A stretch of DNA of 26,995 bases from JAUSNA01 sp964568885 (GTDB lineage Bacteria > Patescibacteriota > Microgenomatia > Levybacterales > GWA1-39-11), in the NCBI GenBank assembly GCA_964568885.1, contig CAZMSF010000015.1, positions 1-26,995 of the forward strand. Direction: 5' to 3'. Position numbers and translations under genes: made by a program. This document shows, piece after piece, positions 1-7,078 of the stretch. The notes beneath the pieces were generated by a model that was given only the letters and a program-made list of their open reading frames with translations, did no database searches and was not told the origin of the DNA. How positions within the stretch are numbered: position 1 is the stretch's first letter; each line of letters begins with the position of its first letter.

Positions 1-170
1 TTGAAGAAGCCCGGGATATTTTAGGAGAAAGCGCAACTCCACTTACAGATGAGGAACTTTATGACCTAACGAATGAAATGCAGTTTTTGGTCGATACGTG
101 GATTGAAGAGTTTGAAAGAGACGTTTTTGACGGTAAAACACTTAAGGATTTACTACAACTTGACGTATGA
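1..170 (+). CDS. C-terminal fragment of a small unknown protein preceding the recombinase
   Basis: The window opens inside this gene; the first complete codon is at 3 and the stop is TGA at 168-170. The 55 visible residues are strongly acidic (for example TDEELYDLTNEMQF and WIEEFERDVFDGKTL) and look helical, ending in LLQLDV. No catalytic motif is visible and I do not recognise a named family. The stop overlaps the recombinase start as ATGA, so the two are almost certainly co-transcribed and translationally coupled. A role alongside the recombinase, for example as an accessory or directionality protein, is only a guess from position. Confidence 0.6.
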   Translation, partial: EEARDILGESATPLTDEELYDLTNEMQFLVDTWIEEFERDVFDGKTLKDLLQLDV

Positions 171-1657
171 TTTTAAATAACAATTTAACAACCGGTGGAC
201 TTAAGAAAGCAATCTTATATACCCGGGTTTCAAGTGAAGAGCAGGTGGAAAACTTTTCATTGGGAACGCAGGAGGAAATCTGTCGAAGAGACGCAACCAA
301 TAAAGGATATGAAATTGTAGAAGTATTTAAAGAAGAAGGAAAATCCGCAAAGACAATTTCCGGAAGGCCTGTTCTTGTCGAATTACTTGAATACTGCCGG
401 AAAAATAAGAATAACATCCAAGCCCTATTTGTGTACCGTTTGGACAGGCTGTCCCGTCAAACTTCGGATTATCTTGCGATTAGAAAAAAATTGGCGGAGT
501 ATAATATAGCAATTCTTTCTGCAAATGAACCGACAGGTAATTCTCCTACAGAAAAACTTTTGGAAACTATACTTGCAAGTTTTGCTCAACACGACAACGA
601 TGTAAGATCGGAAAGGACGAAAAATGGGATGCGTGCAAGGTTTCTTTCAGGGCTCTCAATCAGCCATGCACCGTTAGGATATGTTCACCAAGGAGGATAT
701 ATATTAAAAGATCCTGAGACATTTGACATTGTAAAACGTGCTTGGGATTTAATGGCTACCGGAACCAAAAGCTTGAACGAGATGAGTACCATAATGGCCG
801 AGTGGGGAATTAAGATTCAAATAAATACACTTTCACGGATATTTAATAATAAGTTCTATATGGGGATATTAACTTCTCCTGCATATCCTGAGGAAGTTAG
901 AGGCCAACACACACCAATGATTACTGAGGAACAATTTTATAGAGTTAGGGAAATCATTAAAGGACGTGACCCAAATAAGCTTTTAATGCCCCATAAAACA
1001 AGGGATAACACAGATTTTCCACTGCGGGTTATTATGCGATGTGGTAAATGCGGAACCCCTTTTACGGGTGCATGGAGTAAAGGAACACATGCAAGATACG
1101 GTTATTATTTCTGCCGCAAAAGATGTGTAACAACATCAATTCCTGCAGGAACCCTTGATATCGAGTTTAAAAAGCTTCTTAAAAAATTTACCCCTACAGA
1201 AAGAGGAATAAGGTTGTATTGTGCCTATATTCTAAGGACTTACAACAAGAAAATGGCAAAACTGCATAAAACCAAAAACGCAGCAGATGAAGAGATTCAA
1301 AAGCTATATGCAGTTCGCAAAATGTTAATAGAAAAGAATCTTAACGGAACATATTCTGATGAAATTTTTAAGGAACAGAATGCTGCTGTGGAAGCAAGAA
1401 TAATTGCAGCACAAGCTTCAAAAAACGATGCACTTATTGACAAATATAATGTTGATGAAATTACGAAGTTTATTAAGGCTAAAATATCAGATTTAGAGGC
1501 AACTTATTCAACATCCAAATTGAGCCCGATGCGATGCTTACTTCGTTCGATATTTCTCTCAGGATTCAAGTGGGAGTATCCGGGTTGTTCGAACGATGGG
1601 ATTAGCCCGTTATATCAACCTATTCTGGATGTTGACAAAACAGCTATTCCTTTAGGT
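167..1657 (+). CDS. Large serine recombinase (site-specific integrase), no stop before the tRNA gene
   Basis: This is a large serine recombinase that would catalyse integration or excision of a DNA element through a 5'-phosphoserine intermediate. The N-terminal resolvase domain (about residues 14-160) has YTRVSSEEQ with the likely catalytic Ser22, then YRLDRLSRQ around residue 90. A recombinase domain follows (about 165-275, from APLGYV). Next comes a zinc ribbon with Cys292, Cys295, Cys316 and Cys320, and then a lysine- and glutamate-rich probable coiled coil (about 355-460). ATG at 167 overlaps the upstream stop. The end given here (codon 497) is only where the tRNA begins: the frame stays open across the antisense tRNA and joins the next glycosyltransferase in frame, stopping at 2585-2587. 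The native stop was probably separated from the gene by integration. Family assignment is firm; the C-terminal boundary is not. Confidence 0.85.
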
Positions 1658-1727
1658 GACCCGTGCGAGAGTCGAACTCGCCTTACATGGATGAGAACCA
1701 TGTTTCCTACCGATAGAAGAACGGGCC
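1657..1727 (-). tRNA. tRNA-Glu (anticodon CTC)
   Basis: Read on the minus strand, 71 bases fold as a full cloverleaf. The acceptor is GGCCCGT/ACGGGTC with one G-U pair. The D arm is TTCT/GGAA with loop ATCGGTA. The anticodon arm is CATGG/CCATG (1686-1702) with loop TTCTCAT and anticodon CTC at 1693-1695, which reads GAG for glutamate. The variable loop is TAAG and the T arm is GCGAG/CTCGC with loop TTCGACT. The discriminator is A. The bases after it are CCT, so a complete CCA is not encoded and would have to be added after transcription. A good promoter lies 22 bases upstream. The gene is antisense to the open frame that runs on from the recombinase. Confidence 0.93.
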
Positions 1728-1749
1728 AAACGTATTTGTTAGGCACTAA

Positions 1750-1778
1750 ATTATACTTTATTTACCAATTTCAGGCAA
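1750..1778 (-). promoter_or_regulatory. Promoter of tRNA-Glu
   Basis: On the minus strand there is TTGCCT (1773-1778), a 17-base spacer, and a perfect TATAAT (1750-1755). The tRNA 5' end is 22 bases downstream. This is a good vegetative-sigma promoter and supports the tRNA being expressed and the plus-strand frame here being non-coding. Confidence 0.7.
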
Positions 1779-1819
1779 GAAAGAAGCAGAATTTGGTGCA
1801 ATTAACGATGCAATTTGTA

Positions 1820-1825
1820 TATAAT
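1820..1825 (+). promoter_or_regulatory. Likely -10 element for the glycosyltransferase at 1832
   Basis: A perfect TATAAT ends six bases before ATG 1832, so transcription would start at or within a base or two of the start codon (leaderless). No convincing -35 is seen. GGAG at 1826-1829 lies only two bases from the ATG, too close to act as a Shine-Dalgarno for it. Confidence 0.45.
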
Positions 1826-1831
1826 GGAGCA

Positions 1832-2587
1832 ATGAGTAAAATGATGCTTTCTGTTGTCATTCCCTCTTACAATGAAATGGGTAACCTTCGAAAAGGGACG
1901 CTTACAAAAGTTCAAAAATATCTCGACAAACAAAATTATGATTACGAGGTGATAGTGGTTGACGACGGGTCAACTGACGGAAGCCGTGAATTTGCGAAGG
2001 ATTTTTCCGACGAGGAGAAGGAATTCAGGCTTATTGAAAATTCCCATTCGGGTAAAGCCGGAGCGGTTACGACCGGCATGCTTGAGGCGAAGGGGGATTA
2101 TATTTTGTTTACCGACATGGACCAGGCAACTCCCATCGAAGAGCTTGAGAAGCTCCTGCCCTATGCTGAAAAAGGATACGATGTAGTAATAGGCTCGAGA
2201 AATAGCAATAGACAGGGTGCGCCTTTGACGAGAAAAATTATGGCAAAAGGCATGATGATTTTACGCTCCACAATTGTCGGGCTGCCTGAGATAAAAGACA
2301 CGCAGTGTGGTTTCAAACTTTTCTCAAAAAAGGCAAGTAGGGAGGTTTTTGAAGCGGTAAAGGAAGTACACCATGGGTTCCACCAGATTCACCGCTCATC
2401 GGTCACAGCAGGATTTGATATCGAGCTATTGTATATCGCAAAAAGCATGGGATATTCGATAAAAGAAGTTCCTGTAGACTGGCTATATGTAGAAACAAGG
2501 AGAGTTTCCCCCTTCAAAGATTCGGTAGAAGGATTTTTTGAGCTTTTCAAAATACGAAAAAACATTAAATCCGGAAAATACAAGTAA
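1832..2587 (+). CDS. GT2 polyprenyl-phosphate glycosyltransferase, ALG5/DPM1-like
   Basis: This 251-residue GT-A enzyme probably transfers a sugar (glucose or mannose) from a nucleotide donor to a polyprenyl phosphate at the cytoplasmic membrane face. Visible motifs are SVVIPSYNE (residues 7-15), VVDDGSTDG with Asp44-Asp45, the metal-binding FTDMDQATP with Asp95 and Asp97, and DTQCGFKLF near residue 155, which is typical of dolichyl-phosphate glucosyltransferase (ALG5) relatives. A short extra segment (HHGFHQIHRSS) precedes the FDIELLYIA motif. The frame is open upstream through the tRNA into the recombinase. ATG 1832 is chosen because homologous sequence begins there and a -10 element sits just before it; ATG 1841 is possible. 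One base separates its stop from the next start, so the lipid-linked sugar may feed the GT-C protein downstream. The sugar is not determinable. Confidence 0.85.
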   Translation: MSKMMLSVVIPSYNEMGNLRKGTLTKVQKYLDKQNYDYEVIVVDDGSTDGSREFAKDFSDEEKEFRLIENSHSGKAGAVTTGMLEAKGDYILFTDMDQATPIEELEKLLPYAEKGYDVVIGSRNSNRQGAPLTRKIMAKGMMILRSTIVGLPEIKDTQCGFKLFSKKASREVFEAVKEVHHGFHQIHRSSVTAGFDIELLYIAKSMGYSIKEVPVDWLYVETRRVSPFKDSVEGFFELFKIRKNIKSGKYK

Positions 2588-2588
2588 T

Positions 2589-3746
2589 ATGGGAAAGAAA
2601 TTGTTTCTTCCGTTGTGGATAGCAGCCAGTTTTTTACTTTTTCTCTATTCGTATACCCAAGTCGACTTGTCTTTAACTTTTTCAAGAGCATCTATTTATC
2701 AGACTATTGAAAAAGGATTTCAATATGTCGGATGGTTCAATCGGCCTCTCTCTACCTATTTATATATCGGGATTTTTGCCTGTCTTTTTATCCTTTATTT
2801 TTGGACTATGAACATGGTTAAAAAGGAAAAGATAGAGCAAAGAAAAGTGTGGCTTGCAATTTTTTCTGTCGGAGTCATTTTGGTATTTTCCTATAATGCA
2901 TTTTCGTATGACCTTTTTAACTATATCTTTGATGCGAAAATTGTAACGGTTTATCATCAGAGCCCTTATGTCCATAAGGCGCTTGATTTTCCAACCGACC
3001 CTATGCTTTCATTCATGCATTGGACTCATAGAACATACCCTTATGGTCCTTTATGGTTAGTTTTGACCGTTCCATTAAGCTTCATCGGAAATCACATTTT
3101 TATTGTTACCTTTTATCTTTTCAAACTTCTTATTGCATCTTTCTTTATGTTGAGCGTCTGGTCAATTGGGAAAATAGGAAAGGTCCTGAAATTTTCCAAT
3201 ATCATGCTTCCTGTTGCGGCTTTTGCATTTAATCCTTTTGTGCTTTCCGAAAGCCTTGTTTCGTCACACAATGATATCGTCATGATGGGAATTGCCATGT
3301 ATGCAACATATTTTCTTTTACGAAAAGAGACTTTCAAAGGAAGCATTTTGTATGTCATTTCTTTGGGGGTAAAATTTGCAACGGCTATTACTCTTATCGC
3401 GTTCTTCGTTCTCTTAGGCTTTAAGAAAACGAAATATTTTATTGGAGTTTCAATTGTTCTTATGATAGGAGCCGTGATACTTGCGACGCTCCGGACAACA
3501 TTTCAACCATGGTATCTTCTCTATGTCTTTCCTTTTGCTGTCCTTATGATTGAGAAGAGGTTCATAAAATTTCCGCTCTATGTTTTTTCTATTGCCGCAG
3601 TTATTTATTACATCCCATTTCTCTATGGAGGAAATTGGAATCCGCCCATTCCGGCACTTCTAAATGACATGATGATTGGAGTGACAATTGTTTCGGCAAT
3701 ATTGGCTGTAGTATTTTATCCGAGTGCCAAGAAAGAAAAAAATTAG
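2589..3746 (+). CDS. GT-C polytopic mannosyltransferase-like protein (GT87/MptA-MptB type)
   Basis: This 385-residue integral membrane protein has about ten or more hydrophobic segments. The long first outer loop carries FSYDLFNYIFDAKIV followed by HRTYPYGPLWLV, a pattern resembling bacterial polyprenol-phosphate-mannose-dependent alpha-mannosyltransferases of the GT-C fold. It would use a lipid-linked sugar on the outer face, plausibly the product of the GT2 enzyme one base upstream. An in-frame ATG at 2538 would lie inside the preceding gene; ATG 2589 is preferred because it directly follows that gene's stop and begins the hydrophobic N-terminus (MGKKLFLPLW). Its stop overlaps the stop of the convergent gene by four bases. 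The GT-C class is likely; substrate and linkage are unknown. Confidence 0.7.
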   Translation: MGKKLFLPLWIAASFLLFLYSYTQVDLSLTFSRASIYQTIEKGFQYVGWFNRPLSTYLYIGIFACLFILYFWTMNMVKKEKIEQRKVWLAIFSVGVILVFSYNAFSYDLFNYIFDAKIVTVYHQSPYVHKALDFPTDPMLSFMHWTHRTYPYGPLWLVLTVPLSFIGNHIFIVTFYLFKLLIASFFMLSVWSIGKIGKVLKFSNIMLPVAAFAFNPFVLSESLVSSHNDIVMMGIAMYATYFLLRKETFKGSILYVISLGVKFATAITLIAFFVLLGFKKTKYFIGVSIVLMIGAVILATLRTTFQPWYLLYVFPFAVLMIEKRFIKFPLYVFSIAAVIYYIPFLYGGNWNPPIPALLNDMMIGVTIVSAILAVVFYPSAKKEKN

Positions 3747-5509
3747 CGGAATTTACCCATCGAAAGACCCGTTGTGCCTATACCTTTTGATTCGTATATC
3801 CTAAATGCAGTGTCTGTTGCCGGCAGTTGGCTAATTTTTCTGTCGTAGTAAAAAGCTACCGGTCGGGTGGGGTAGGTAAATGTTGCAAGAAGTCTTACTC
3901 CTTGTGGGTTTTCATTTGGACCGACTACAAGAAGGACGTTCGGTTCTTTTGTATCTGCCTCCCAATTAACTTTTCTAAATTCATATTTACCCACTTTTGA
4001 AAGACCAACCACAAGACCTCTTGGCTCGTACGTAGCATTTTGCTGATAAAATGCCGGCGGATATTTCCCGTAGAAAAGAAGCGATGTATAGATAAATTCC
4101 GCGCTATCATCAAAAATAATCTTGTTGTATTTTTCCTCAACGCTTCTTATGAACAATATCCCCTTTTGGTCTTCGGAGCGCCATTCTTTTGCGTATTCTA
4201 GCGGGAATCTGAAGAAATATGATGTGAGGTAAAAAATCATCGAATAGGAAATAAGTAAAATCACACCGAGTGTAGCCAAGCGTTTTACATAATTTTTCTT
4301 AATTTTGAGAATGAGCTTTCCTAGTTCGTAAGCTCCGTAGGCAGCAAAAACTACAAAAGGAATGACTACGTGATACGTTCGAGTCCCGTTCGGAACGGCA
4401 ACAATTATCGAGCCAACAAAAAATATCAGCAAGAACCAAAGATAGAAGGGGTAAAGTGCCGTCACTCTTTTCTTTATTCCATAATATGCACCAAGAAGTA
4501 TGAGAGGAAAATCGAAATAGTAAAACATCCCAAGCCCTCCGCCAATATTTTCATGTGGATGATGTGTGCCGAAAGTAAAGAAAAAGCTTGTCGAGAAAAA
4601 ATCAACAAGATTTTTCATATAGTTCCAGGCTACAAAAAGCCAGTAGTTGTAAAAGATTTTCTGAAAAATCGACGGAAGGCCGATAAAATAACTTCTTGTT
4701 TGCAGGAATTCGGCTTTTGTTACATTGCCAATGATAAGCGCATCTTTTTGAGAAGAAAATCCCGACTCCGATTGAAGAGAAATGAAGGAAATGAAAAACG
4801 GTAACATCCCGACAAAAAAGAGGGTGAGAATGATGTAAAGATTTTTTCTGTTCTCCGCTTTTCTAAAATGGGAAAAGGAAAGACACAAAAAAAGAAGGGG
4901 GGCGATAAGTCGCGTTACGTTGTAAGTATATATCGAAATAATGAATGCTAGGATAGACAAAACAAAGAGAGCCATGTTATTTTTCCTTTTTGCAGCCATT
5001 ATAAAAAAGAGTGTGCCTACAACAAGAAGTGTCGTTGCGACATTTACCTCATAACCAACGCGGGAAAAAAACAGATGCCAAGGATTAAGAGTCAAAAACA
5101 GGGCGGAAAGATACGCTACAGATTTTTTCTTCGAAAGCTCCAGAACAAGAAAGTATAAAGCAGGAATGGCAAGCGTACCGATAAGCGCAGAGAGTAATCG
5201 TACGGAGAATGCATTAAGTCCGAACATTTTGATGCTTAGAGCTGTTGCGTACATGTAGACAGGCATTTTGTAATCATCATACGAGCGGTAGTATAAGGGA
5301 AAGGATTTTCCGAATTCGTCCTTTCCTGTTTCAAGAACAGAATATGCATTGTATCCGATGGCGGTTTCATCAGGATAAAGTCCGGGGGGAGTTGAATTGA
5401 GTTTATAAAATCTTAATATTGCTCCTAATGAGATTACCAGGAACAAAAAAAGAATTGAAAATTTCCTTGCATGAAAGAAATTTTGTCTAAACATATTCAA
5501 TAAATTCAT
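3743..5509 (-). CDS. PMT/ArnT-type GT-C glycosyltransferase (GT39/GT83-like)
   Basis: This 588-residue membrane protein has an N-terminal helix, then an outer loop with the acidic pair Asp47-Glu48 in LYPDETAIGYNAYSVL, the position of the catalytic acidic residue in protein O-mannosyltransferase and ArnT families. About eleven more hydrophobic segments follow, then a soluble C-terminal domain (about residues 430-588). It would transfer a sugar from a polyprenyl phosphate to an outer-face acceptor. ATG 5509 is preceded by AGGTAAG. The gene lies 34 bases after the acyltransferase and is probably in its operon. It shares GYNAYS, DEFGK/DEYGK and the NPWH-FSR loop with the tandem pair at 24589 and 26257, so it is a paralogue in the opposite orientation. 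It ends convergently, overlapping the plus-strand neighbour by four bases. Confidence 0.82.
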   Translation of the reverse strand: MNLLNMFRQNFFHARKFSILFLFLVISLGAILRFYKLNSTPPGLYPDETAIGYNAYSVLETGKDEFGKSFPLYYRSYDDYKMPVYMYATALSIKMFGLNAFSVRLLSALIGTLAIPALYFLVLELSKKKSVAYLSALFLTLNPWHLFFSRVGYEVNVATTLLVVGTLFFIMAAKRKNNMALFVLSILAFIISIYTYNVTRLIAPLLFLCLSFSHFRKAENRKNLYIILTLFFVGMLPFFISFISLQSESGFSSQKDALIIGNVTKAEFLQTRSYFIGLPSIFQKIFYNYWLFVAWNYMKNLVDFFSTSFFFTFGTHHPHENIGGGLGMFYYFDFPLILLGAYYGIKKRVTALYPFYLWFLLIFFVGSIIVAVPNGTRTYHVVIPFVVFAAYGAYELGKLILKIKKNYVKRLATLGVILLISYSMIFYLTSYFFRFPLEYAKEWRSEDQKGILFIRSVEEKYNKIIFDDSAEFIYTSLLFYGKYPPAFYQQNATYEPRGLVVGLSKVGKYEFRKVNWEADTKEPNVLLVVGPNENPQGVRLLATFTYPTRPVAFYYDRKISQLPATDTAFRIYESKGIGTTGLSMGKFR

Positions 5510-5520
5510 ACTTCTTACCT

Positions 5521-5526
5521 ATTATA
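5521..5526 (-). promoter_or_regulatory. Possible internal -10 element upstream of the PMT-type gene
   Basis: A minus-strand TATAAT lies eleven bases before ATG 5509 in the 34-base gap after the acyltransferase gene. No -35 match is visible at 16-18 bases, so it may be chance in AT-rich DNA. Confidence 0.25.
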
Positions 5527-5543
5527 TAACTCTTCGAAATACA

Positions 5544-6587
5544 TCATGCAGATAGAAATTTTATAACCGGTACTTTTCGGATAAGCGCAGCCAAGCCAAA
5601 GGCTCCAACCAATACAATAACAAATTTCAATGCTACTATTTGGATGGTTAGACCACCTATCGATTCGGGTATCATGGTGCGAAGGACCTTATCAAAGAGC
5701 AATAGTATCAAAACATGAGCTAAATAAGCACCAAACACAAGAGAGCTCAAATACCGAATTCCACTCATGACTTTTCCATTGTGCAAAAGCTTTATAGAAT
5801 TTACCTGTAAAAGAGTTACAAAAGCAATAATTGTCAGGATAATAACCGGTATTCCTTCGAAGTTGCGGGTATATGAGTTTACTTGACCGTTACTGATTAT
5901 TCCGATAAAGATTGAAAAATAAAAATAAATGATAACAAGACTGATAACGGAGGATAGAGAGATCTTTATATTCTTCAATAACAAACCGAGGAGGTAGTAA
6001 AAAAGGAATGGAAGAAATACTGTTGTAATATTTCCTGTTAAATTAGCTGCGTTATGAGGAAATGCATAATTGGAAGCGGTTATTATTGTTGTAAAGATTA
6101 AGGTGGATAAAACAATAAAGGGTAATGCTTTCTTTCCTGAACTTTTGAGAAATGTATGAAGCAGGGGAGTTATAAAGTAGAGCTCAAGAATTAAAATCAG
6201 GAAATATAAGTCAGCAATATTGACGGTTGTAAGAAGGTAAATAAATTTACCGACATCTTTTATTTCCCCTAAGAATACATAAATTGCAGAATAAATTGTT
6301 ATCCAAAGTAAAGTTGGTATTCCGATTTTTGAAAAGCGACGTGAATAAAAAGTATGGTAATCAAGTGGTTTTGAAATATCAAGAAGTAGCAATCCGCTAA
6401 TCATTATAAAAAGCGGCACTGAGGTACGGAATAAAACGTTGATAAAATTTAAGACCCACCAAGATGTTCCACCAACTCCCATAAATGGTGGGTATGAAAT
6501 AAAAGGGTCGGTAACGTGTATCCAAATAACTCCGACTCCGGCAAGTAAACGGATAACATCAACCGCCACGTTCCGTTGTGGTTTCAT
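5544..6587 (-). CDS. Acyltransferase-3 family membrane O-acyltransferase
   Basis: This 347-residue membrane protein with about ten hydrophobic segments begins with the family signature: VDVIRLLAGVGVIWIH contains Arg13 and the conserved His24, followed by the PLFIMISGLLL helix. Family members (OafA, WecH and related) move acetyl or other acyl groups across the membrane onto sugars of surface polysaccharides. The length matches single-domain members without an added SGNH domain. It is the first gene of a two-gene minus-strand operon with a PMT-type glycosyltransferase, so it probably decorates the glycan made here. ATG 6587 sits six bases after an extended -10 motif. The acyl group and sugar cannot be told from sequence. 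Confidence 0.9.
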   Translation of the reverse strand: MKPQRNVAVDVIRLLAGVGVIWIHVTDPFISYPPFMGVGGTSWWVLNFINVLFRTSVPLFIMISGLLLLDISKPLDYHTFYSRRFSKIGIPTLLWITIYSAIYVFLGEIKDVGKFIYLLTTVNIADLYFLILILELYFITPLLHTFLKSSGKKALPFIVLSTLIFTTIITASNYAFPHNAANLTGNITTVFLPFLFYYLLGLLLKNIKISLSSVISLVIIYFYFSIFIGIISNGQVNSYTRNFEGIPVIILTIIAFVTLLQVNSIKLLHNGKVMSGIRYLSSLVFGAYLAHVLILLLFDKVLRTMIPESIGGLTIQIVALKFVIVLVGAFGLAALIRKVPVIKFLSA

Positions 6588-6593
6588 TTTATT

Positions 6594-6602
6594 ATTATAG
6601 CA
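6594..6602 (-). promoter_or_regulatory. Extended -10 promoter for the acyltransferase operon, leaderless spacing
   Basis: The minus strand reads TGCTATAAT, a perfect extended -10, ending six bases before ATG 6587 with the sequence aataaa between. Transcription would begin at about the start codon. It lies in a 35-base divergent intergenic region next to a second such element on the other strand. Confidence 0.55.
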
Positions 6603-6607
6603 ATCTA

Positions 6608-6616
6608 TGAAATAAT
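6608..6616 (+). promoter_or_regulatory. Extended -10 promoter for the DUF5667-like gene, leaderless spacing
   Basis: The plus strand reads TGAAATAAT (TGn plus AATAAT, five of six matches) and ends six bases before GTG 6623. It lies back to back with the minus-strand element at 6594-6602, so RNA polymerase could probably occupy only one at a time. Confidence 0.45.
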
Positions 6617-6622
6617 AAGCTT

Positions 6623-7078
6623 GTGCTAAAGATTATCGCTTCACTATTTCTTGGAATAGCTTTTTTTGCAATTCTGCTTTTTTTAAGCCACAATGCCATG
6701 CCAAATTCAGGCATGTATTCTTTCAAGAGAATAAATGAAAAGATTATATCTGCAACAAAGCGAAATCCTGATGATAAAATCGATTATCAAATATTCCTTC
6801 TTTCCGAAAGAATGAAGGAGATAGATTTTATCTATCACTCGAAAAGCAGGCACCTTCTCCTTTCAACATCAATGCGTTACTCATCAACTGCCGGTACGCT
6901 TACCCAGATGCTTATTGCCGGTAATAATTCCGACAAGAAAAAGCTGGTTATGGAAATATTTGATAGGGACGAGATAAAATTGAAGAAATTAGAGATGGGA
7001 TACAAATGGTTTGAAAAAAAATTTATAGCAGATGCATCCTATTCTTTGGAACAATACAAGAATGTACTGAAACAATGA
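6623..7078 (+). CDS. Small membrane-anchored protein, DUF5667-like
   Basis: This 151-residue protein starts with GTG. One N-terminal hydrophobic helix (about residues 4-24) is followed by AMPNSGMYSFKRINEKI, which resembles the PGSPLYPLKR-type opening of DUF5667 proteins seen in CPR bacteria. The rest is charged and probably helical. It is most likely an exported, membrane-anchored protein of unknown function. GTG 6623 is chosen because it gives a complete signal-anchor helix and sits six bases after an extended -10. The stop overlaps the next start as ATGA, so it is coupled to the GT-C enzyme downstream. The DUF5667 link rests on a short motif and is tentative. Confidence 0.6.
   Translation: MLKIIASLFLGIAFFAILLFLSHNAMPNSGMYSFKRINEKIISATKRNPDDKIDYQIFLLSERMKEIDFIYHSKSRHLLLSTSMRYSSTAGTLTQMLIAGNNSDKKKLVMEIFDRDEIKLKKLEMGYKWFEKKFIADASYSLEQYKNVLKQ

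Larger units (their letters stand above)
1..1657. mobile_element. Right end of a putative integrative element inserted at tRNA-Glu
   Basis: A large serine recombinase lies immediately beside the 3' end of a tRNA gene and points toward it, the usual geometry of an element integrated into a tRNA 3' end. The element would extend left, beyond the window. The right boundary is placed at the tRNA 3' end, but the crossover could lie within the T-arm or acceptor stem. The other attachment site is not in the window, so the core sequence cannot be defined. Confidence 0.45.

Noticed and set aside
1600..1656. A terminator for tRNA-Glu just past its 3' end
   Set aside because: Reading the minus strand into the recombinase 3' end shows no hairpin with a T tract; if one existed it may have been displaced by the insertion.
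1826..1829. GGAG as the Shine-Dalgarno for ATG 1832
   Set aside because: It is only two bases from the ATG. It would fit ATG 1841 better, but the TATAAT spacing matches the leaderless pattern for 1832.
167..2587. A genuine bifunctional recombinase-glycosyltransferase protein
   Set aside because: The linking stretch is the antisense of a perfectly folding tRNA and its promoter, and the glycosyltransferase has a complete N-terminus, a start codon and its own -10. Two genes are the simpler reading.
4370..4804. Plus-strand open frame of 144 codons
   Set aside because: It lies wholly inside the minus-strand PMT-type gene, has a lysine- and serine-rich composition with no domain, and is a shadow of that gene.
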